A stretch of DNA of 64,000 bases from Betaproteobacteria bacterium (GTDB lineage Bacteria; Pseudomonadota; Gammaproteobacteria; Burkholderiales; Casimicrobiaceae). Below, one piece after another: positions 59,550-64,000 of the stretch. A program made the translations under genes and the position numbers. How positions within the stretch are numbered: the stretch's first letter is position 1; every line of letters begins with the position of its first letter. Below the pieces are notes generated by a model. The model ran no database searches, was not told where the DNA came from, and saw only the letters and a program-made list of their open reading frames with translations. The stretch is from contig JADKKQ010000003.1 of assembly GCA_016720425.1 (NCBI GenBank), positions 544,855 through 608,854 on the forward strand, in the 5' to 3' direction.

Positions 59550-60153
59550 CCGACCCTATCAGCCAGACCTTCGGCTGCGCGAGGACCCGCTTGATGAACG
59601 CGGCGTCTTCCTGCCGGCGCTTCGCCAGTTGTTTGCGCGTGTACACGGTCGGGTTCACTACCCTTCCCAGTCGCGCAGCGACGGGCTCCAACAACGCATA
59701 CAACTCGGCGTAACTGATCGTGTCGCTGATGACCATCAGGTCGATGTCGCTCAGGGCCGTATCCCGCTTCTTCGCCACCGACCCGAAGACAAATGCAGCA
59801 ATGATGTTTGGCGCAAGCGGTGCGAGCGCCGCACGCAACGGCTCGGCCAACCCGATCGTCTTCTGGACAATGCCGCAGAGTTCGGAGAACAGAGGCGAGC
59901 CGGAATCGGCCTGGAAGTGCTTCTGATTTCCCAGCCGCCGAACGGTCACCAGGCTGCTGTGTTCGAGCCGTGCGAGCTCTCGCTGTACCGCTCCTGACCC
60001 CGACCCCACCAGACGAATCAACTCGGTCGCGTAGAAGCTGCGGTCGGGCTGACCGAAGAGCAACGCAAGCACCCGTTGTTGTGTCGTTGAAAAAAGCGCA
60101 TCGGCCAGGCTCGCCTGGCGTGGACTGTGCGGAATTGTCGCCGCTCTACCCAT
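59530..60153 (-). CDS. MNT-type nucleotidyltransferase with winged-helix domain (antitoxin)
   Basis: A 207-residue protein. The N-terminal half is a MarR/ArsR-type winged helix (FSTTQQRVLALLFGQPDRSF, GSGSGAVQRELARLEHSSLV). The C-terminal half is a minimal nucleotidyltransferase: AFVFGSVAKKRDTALSDIDL carries the GSxAKKxD-type motif with D-x-D (SDIDL). MNT proteins neutralise HEPN RNases by AMPylation or similar. The ATG at 60153 lies inside the left operator box; a second ATG 21 bases upstream is in the other box. The HEPN partner is only a remnant, so the antitoxin may now be orphaned. Confidence 0.82.
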   Translation of the reverse strand: MGRAATIPHSPRQASLADALFSTTQQRVLALLFGQPDRSFYATELIRLVGSGSGAVQRELARLEHSSLVTVRRLGNQKHFQADSGSPLFSELCGIVQKTIGLAEPLRAALAPLAPNIIAAFVFGSVAKKRDTALSDIDLMVISDTISYAELYALLEPVAARLGRVVNPTVYTRKQLAKRRQEDAAFIKRVLAQPKVWLIGSDDALAA

Positions 60154-60182
60154 TTCGGGCAGTTTACTACCCATTTTGGGCA
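60147..60182. promoter_or_regulatory. Twin operator overlapping the MNT start
   Basis: TACCCATTTCGGGCA (60147-60161) and TACCCATTTTGGGCA (60168-60182) are 21 bp apart, two helix turns. Each is a near-palindrome around CCC-N5-GGG and contains a possible ATG start of the minus-strand gene. This fits autorepression by the winged-helix half of MNT. Confidence 0.65.
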
Positions 60183-60370
60183 TATTCACGCGCCCGGGCG
60201 AACCGCCTGGCGTCAGCCGGTCGACTTCGAATGAGCAAGGGAGCCGATTCAGCGAAGGACGCCCGTGGGTCGAGAGCACGCGCAGGCAGGCGAGCGATGA
60301 CCGCCGGACCGGTCAAACAGCAGAACAGGGCGGAAGGGCAGCCTGCCAGGAGGCGCGCGGTTCCGAACGT

Positions 60371-60388
60371 GTTAGCAAAATTGCTACC
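60371..60388. promoter_or_regulatory. Inverted repeat, likely Xre operator (left)
   Basis: TAGCAA-AA-TTGCTA (60373-60386) is the left of two related inverted repeats upstream of the Xre-type gene. Other parts of the 60183-60560 gap show no gene. Confidence 0.5.
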
Positions 60389-60475
60389 CCCGTGCCACGG
60401 CCGAAAAGCCGCGCAAAGACGCCTAATCGGGCTCGAGCGCACCCAAATGGCCAATGGCAATGCACTCCGATGGGG

Positions 60476-60493
60476 GTTAGCATTATTGCTAAC
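60476..60493. promoter_or_regulatory. Inverted repeat, likely Xre operator (right)
   Basis: GTTAGCA-TTAT-TGCTAAC is a perfect 7-base inverted repeat 85 bases before the Xre-type start. It shares TTAGCA with the left box, so one protein probably binds both. Confidence 0.6.
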
Positions 60494-60559
60494 AGCCCCG
60501 GAAAGGGAACACGGCCATGGGCGAACAGGATCGCGCATTTGCGAGGAACATCGGGCACT

Positions 60560-60575
60560 GGGGGGGGGGGGGGGG
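60560..60575 (+). repeat. Homopolymer tract of 16 G next to a start codon
   Basis: Sixteen G in a row end two bases before the ATG of the Xre-type gene, exactly where a ribosome site would lie. A small upstream frame (ATG at 60517) enters the tract in a different frame; one G fewer would join it to the Xre frame. Confidence 0.7.
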
Positions 60576-60577
60576 CA

Positions 60578-60814
60578 ATGGCAGGGCGAGCGCGAGCGGA
60601 TCGCACGTTGCAGGTGCTCGTTGCTGACCTTGTCGCCGCCCGCACTGCAGCGGGCATGTCGCAGCAGGATGTCGCCGACCGGATGCGAAGTACCAGGAGC
60701 GCCGTGTCGCGTCTTGAAAGCGGCGTGCACACGCGCCCCACGCTGACGACGATCGGGAAGTACGCGCGGGCAGTCGGCGCAGTCATCGAGATCCGCGTTC
60801 GGATCCGGCGCTAA
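60578..60814 (+). CDS. Xre-family HTH regulator (antitoxin-like)
   Basis: A 78-residue DNA-binding protein: VLVADLVAARTAAGMSQQDV, ADRMRSTRSAVSRLESGVHT and PTLTTIGKYARAVGAVIEIR form one HTH_3 domain. Such short Xre proteins are usually antitoxins (HigA/HipB type) or phage-like repressors. No toxin partner lies on either side. The ATG at 60578 directly follows the G tract. An alternative longer product would begin at 60517 if the tract length changes. Confidence 0.78.
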   Translation: MAGRARADRTLQVLVADLVAARTAAGMSQQDVADRMRSTRSAVSRLESGVHTRPTLTTIGKYARAVGAVIEIRVRIRR

Positions 60815-60961
60815 CGGTGAGATAGCGTGTCGCGGGCGCATAGGGTCCCGCGATGGAAAGCCTCTCGACATACCGCGCGAAAATGTCGCTTTGCCAGGTA
60901 AACCGACCTGCTTTTTGGTCCGTGTTACCGGCCATGTTACCGGCCGAAGCAACCGCTAGAG
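60815..60961. other. Gene-free stretch with an 11-bp direct repeat
   Basis: TGTTACCGGCC occurs twice, at 60923-60933 and 60935-60945. No gene is recognised here. Confidence 0.4.
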
Positions 60962-61386
60962 TCACCTAGATTCACGCGAATTTTGCAGCGGCGGCAGCGC
61001 ATCGAGCTTCGTCACCACCGCGGGGTGCCAGTCGGCGACGCGCGATCGTCGATGTCGGGTCGCCTCGTACTCGCCGAGATTGCGGATCTCGTGGCCCGCC
61101 AGCACCGCCAGACCTCCGGGCCGAGTCCGAGCGTGTGCGGCAACACCTGGAAAACCACGTAGCGATTGCCCGGACGATAGCCGCGATGGCGGAGCGCGGC
61201 GAGACAAAGCGAATGGGCAGCGTTGTACGCGAGATCGAAGCGCCCTTCCAGTGAGTTGGTCGTGTTTTCGGCGTCCTTCAGCCGCGTGAGCCCCGCGCGC
61301 AGCAAGCCCGCAAACTCCTTCGCATCCGGTGGTTCGGTGGCGAGCGCCTTTCCCGGACCGACAAGGTTCTCAAGCGGCGAGGACAT
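60962..61386 (-). pseudogene. HEPN-domain toxin, frameshifted
   Basis: Repaired, this is about 140 residues: MSSPLENLVGPGKALATEPP, then AYNAAHSLCLAALRHRGYRP, HTLGLGPEVWR and LAGHEIRNLGEYEATRHR. HEPN proteins of MNT operons are RNases with a catalytic Arg-x4-6-His; RPGNRYVVFQVLPHTLG could hold it. A single missing G near 61105 breaks the frame. It starts at the end of the decayed MNT copy, the normal operon order. Confidence 0.7.
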
Positions 61387-61960
61387 CTCGATCCTATCAG
61401 CCAAACCTTCGGCTGGCGAGAACCCGCTTGATGAACGCGGAGTCTTCCTGCCGGCGCTTCGCCAGTTGTTTGCGCGTGTACACGGTCGGGTTCACAGTCG
61501 CGCAGGACGGGCTCCAACAAGCGCATAAGCTCGCGTAATAATCTGTCGCTGATGACCATCAGGTCGATGTCGCTCGCGGCTGTGTCCCGCCGCGTCGCCA
61601 CCGGCCCATAGACGACCGCGGCAACGATGTTCGCTGCGATCGGCGCCAGCGCCGCCCGCAGCGGCTCGGCCACCCGACCGTCTTCTGGACAATGCCGCAG
61701 ATCTCGGAACAGGGCGAGCTGGGATCGGCCTGGAAGTGCTTCTGCGTCCAGCCGTCGCACGGTCACCGCTGCTTTGTTCGAGCCGTGCGAGCTCGCGCTG
61801 CACCGCCCCGACCCGCCCCCACCAGCGAATCAACCCGGTCGCGTAGAAGCTGCGGTCGGGCTGCCGAAGAGCAACGCGAGCACCCGTTGTTGTGTCGTCG
61901 AGAAGAGCGCATCGGCGAGGCTTGCCTGGCGCGCACACGGAATTGTCGCTTACTACCCAT
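61386..61960 (-). pseudogene. Decayed second copy of the MNT antitoxin
   Basis: Pieces in different frames match the gene at 59530-60153: RQPDRSFYATGLIR, RVGAVQRELARLEQSS, LRAALAPIAANIVAAVVYGP, RRDTAASDIDLMVISD and QPKVWLIGS. At least two or three small indels break it. It has lost one of the two operator boxes. Confidence 0.75.
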
Positions 61961-61968
61961 TTTGGGCA
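61954..61968. promoter_or_regulatory. Single operator box of the decayed MNT copy
   Basis: TACCCATTTTGGGCA is identical to the right box at 60168-60182. The second box present at the first copy is missing here. Confidence 0.6.
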
Positions 61969-62137
61969 TATTCAAGCCCCCGGGCGAACCGCATCGCGTC
62001 AGCCGGTCGACTTCATGAGTTTGCTCCGCTCGACCATCGATGCGCTGGATGCGGGTTGGTCCCGTGGACCTACGGGGCATGCCACCGTGGCGGCACCCAC
62101 CAGCGGGACGCCACACCGCGCGGTATCCTGGGAACCC

Positions 62138-64000
62138 ATGGAAGACGCCCCGCTCTACGACCGCTATGGTTGGCAGTCGCCCCTCGGCGCGTTCTCCCGC
62201 GCCGAGCCGCGTGTCGTCCGGTTGCAGTTGCAGAAGTTCGTCACGGACGCTTCCCCCGAGCAGGTTCGGGCCTGGGACCAGTCGATTCCCTGGCTGCAGC
62301 GGGAATGTCGCGAGCTCGAGGTATCTGACAGCGACGTCCACGAGTACACGGCGATCCTGGAGTACGAGCTGCCGCGCGATTCGCGCCGTCCTGACGTCAT
62401 CGTCCTCGAACGCGGCTGCATCACCGTCCTGGAGATCAAGGGCGCTCTGCACCCGACGCAGGCGGCACTCGATCAGGCCTTCGGCTACGCACGCGATTTG
62501 CGCGCGTACCACGCCGCCTGCGCCGATCGGGACGTGACGCCGGTCCTGGTCGTGCGCGGAGGAGGCCATGCCGCGGTCGAGCGCGACGGCGTGTTCGTCG
62601 TCGGCCCCGAGGGAGTCGATGCGCTGCTGGCACAACTTTCGGCATCCGACGAGGCCGTCATCGATCCGCAGGCGTTTCTGGCACACGATGCCTACGCGCC
62701 GCTGCCGACGATCGTCCAGGCAGCCCGGGAACTGTTCCACCGGCGTGAACTGCCGATGATCAAGCGGGCACGAGCTGCGACCGATCCGGCGCTGCATTGC
62801 ATATCCGAGATCGCCCGCGAGGCGGCGCGGACCTCGACGCACCACCTCGTTCTGTTGAGCGGCGTTCCCGGGTCGGGCAAGACGCTGGTCGGCCTGCAAC
62901 TCGTCCACGCGCACTGGCTCGACGATCTCGCAGTACCCCGAGCCAGTGGCAGAAGCGCTTCGCCGGCCGTCTATCTCTCGGGGAACGGGCCACTGGTGCA
63001 GGTGCTGCAGGACGCGCTACAGGACGCCGGTGGCGGCGGAAAGACGTTCGTGCAGGGGATCAAGGAGTACGTGAAGCAGCACGCCCGGCCGGGCCGGCCG
63101 GTTCCCCCGGAGCACCTCGTCGTGTTCGACGAGGCACAGCGTGCCCACGACGCGGAGCGGGTGGCATTCGTCCACGGCGTCGCGGTCGGCTCTTCCGAGC
63201 CGGAGCACCTGATCCAGTTTTGCGAGCGGATTCCCGGCTGGTGTGTCCTGGTCGCGTTGATCGGCACGGGACAGGCCATCCACGTCGGCGAGGAAGGCGG
63301 CTTGCCGCTCTGGTTCGAGGCGGTCAAGCGCTCTCAACAGGCGGCGCGCTGGACCGTGCACGGCGGCCCGGCGTTTGCGGAGAGCTTTCGCGGCTTGCCC
63401 GGACCGGTGCGCTGGAATCCGGTGCTGAATCTCGATACCGAGATCCGCTTCCACCTGACGCCCAAAGTCCACCAGTTCGTCGCCGGGCTGCTCGAGGGCA
63501 TGCCCGTCGCGCTGCTGCGTGAACTGGCCGGCGAGCTGCACGACGGAGGGCACCGCTTTCTGCTAACCCGCGATCTCGCGACCGCCCGGGCGTACCTGCG
63601 CGACCGCTACGCCGATGCGCGCTTTGCCCGCTATGGGCTCGTCGCCTCGTCGAAGGACAAGTGGTTGCCGGGTTTCGGCGTCGACAACACCTTCCAGACG
63701 ACCAAGCAACTGCGCGTCGGTCCGTGGTACAACGCCGACCCGACCGACGCTCGTTCGTGCTGCCAACTGGACACGGTCGCGACCGAGTTTGCGTCGCAAG
63801 GGCTGGAACTCGACTGCGCGCTGCTGGCGTGGGGATCCGACCTCCTCTGGGCAGGGGATGCTTGGTCGATCGAGTTCGCGGGCAAGAACCGGCCCGCACT
63901 CAAGGATCCCCTCACGGTGCGCAAGAACGTCTATCGTGTGTTGCTGACGCGGGGCCGGGATGGGACCGTGGTGTTCGTGCCGCCGGACGCGAGGATGGAC
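62138..64000 (+). CDS. Nuclease-helicase protein (PD-(D/E)xK-like N-terminus, DUF2075-type SF1 helicase), partial
   Basis: The first 621 codons are open from ATG at 62138 to the window end. Residues about 60-110 have a nuclease-like pattern: ILEYELPRDSRRPDVIVLER then ITVLEIKGALHPTQ, i.e. E...PD...ExK. Residues about 240-360 are a helicase core with Walker A LLSGVPGSGKTLVGLQL and Walker B VVFDEAQRAHD. Further motifs are LIGTGQAIHVGEEGG (motif III region), AESFRGLP and, near the end, TEFASQGLELDCALLAWGSD and VYRVLLTRGRDGTVVFVP, which is motif V/VI of DUF2075 helicases. The end is nearly complete but lies outside. Related nuclease-helicases act in phage defence (for example Nhi-type systems); that role is inference from architecture and neighbours. 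Confidence 0.82.
   Translation, partial: MEDAPLYDRYGWQSPLGAFSRAEPRVVRLQLQKFVTDASPEQVRAWDQSIPWLQRECRELEVSDSDVHEYTAILEYELPRDSRRPDVIVLERGCITVLEIKGALHPTQAALDQAFGYARDLRAYHAACADRDVTPVLVVRGGGHAAVERDGVFVVGPEGVDALLAQLSASDEAVIDPQAFLAHDAYAPLPTIVQAARELFHRRELPMIKRARAATDPALHCISEIAREAARTSTHHLVLLSGVPGSGKTLVGLQLVHAHWLDDLAVPRASGRSASPAVYLSGNGPLVQVLQDALQDAGGGGKTFVQGIKEYVKQHARPGRPVPPEHLVVFDEAQRAHDAERVAFVHGVAVGSSEPEHLIQFCERIPGWCVLVALIGTGQAIHVGEEGGLPLWFEAVKRSQQAARWTVHGGPAFAESFRGLPGPVRWNPVLNLDTEIRFHLTPKVHQFVAGLLEGMPVALLRELAGELHDGGHRFLLTRDLATARAYLRDRYADARFARYGLVASSKDKWLPGFGVDNTFQTTKQLRVGPWYNADPTDARSCCQLDTVATEFASQGLELDCALLAWGSDLLWAGDAWSIEFAGKNRPALKDPLTVRKNVYRVLLTRGRDGTVVFVPPDARMD

Larger units (their letters stand above)
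61303..62010. repeat. Direct duplication of the MNT/HEPN locus (second copy; first copy about 59460-60230)
   Basis: The two stretches share the HEPN start, the MNT gene, the operator and about 45 bp beyond it (GTCAGCCGGTCGACTTC in both). They are in direct orientation and bracket the Xre-type gene and the longer HEPN gene. Similarity drops sharply at both ends. The 62011-62137 gap has no gene and holds TATCCT shortly before the next start. Confidence 0.7.

Noticed and set aside
60783..60965. 60-codon minus-strand frame that might be an integrase tail
   Set aside because: No catalytic Arg-His-Arg-Tyr pattern and no attachment-site repeat; similarity is only an impression.

Overview
The window is very GC-rich chromosomal DNA (about 70% G+C by eye) and most resembles a facultative betaproteobacterium (Rhodocyclales/Burkholderiales type). 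The pointers are the block ribB-type gene, ribH, nusB, thiL, pgpA, pncC; recA-recX beside alaS; the oxygen-independent ubiquinone genes ubiU-ubiV-ubiT; a minor-pilin/PilY1 operon; comEC; and gentisate- and glutaryl-CoA-type catabolic genes. This assignment is inference from gene content only.

Layout. 1-5.7 kb: end of a PQQ-type sugar dehydrogenase (frameshifted, cut by the window edge), an M20 deacetylase (ArgE-like), an AstE/AspA-type zinc hydrolase and a wHTH-TolB/TPR regulator; three copies of a ~60-bp repeat lie against the start codons here. 5.7-12.7 kb: orphan TRAP binding protein, ComEC, and a tricorn-type protease. 12.7-24.9 kb: a long minus-strand housekeeping block (reading order ribBX, ribH, nusB, thiL, pgpA, GNAT, pncC, recA, recX, ubiU, ubiV, ubiT, alaS). 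25-30.1 kb: TetR-MFP-RND efflux operon with a striking operator; the RND gene carries a frameshift. 30.2-33.8 kb: hydrolase, FAH-type hydrolase, zeta-class isomerase and glutaryl-CoA dehydrogenase. 34.0-44.7 kb: pilin/minor-pilin operon (fimT, pilE, fimT2, pilV, pilW, pilX, pilY1) followed by a TonB-like gene; PilY1 holds a ~435-residue insertion with about 60 cysteines. 44.8-59.2 kb: bacteriohemerythrin, AidB-like acyl-CoA dehydrogenase, EamA transporter, PrpF isomerase, arylsulfatase, small secreted Lys-rich protein, TPR + HupE/UreJ pair, SDR and GH63-like hydrolase.

59.3-64 kb is an accessory region: a nucleotidyltransferase (MNT)/HEPN toxin-antitoxin locus present as two decayed direct copies flanking an Xre-type regulator with a 16-G tract beside its start codon, then a large nuclease-helicase (PD-(D/E)xK-like + DUF2075 type) running off the window. 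It looks like a small defence/toxin-antitoxin island.

Functionally, comEC, recA and the pilus operon would fit natural DNA uptake and surface attachment; ubiUVT and hemerythrin fit life at low oxygen. Several frameshifts (about 519, 25258 and 61105) and G-rich low-complexity stretches (32.44, 45.48 and 60.56 kb) mean assembly quality must be kept in mind.
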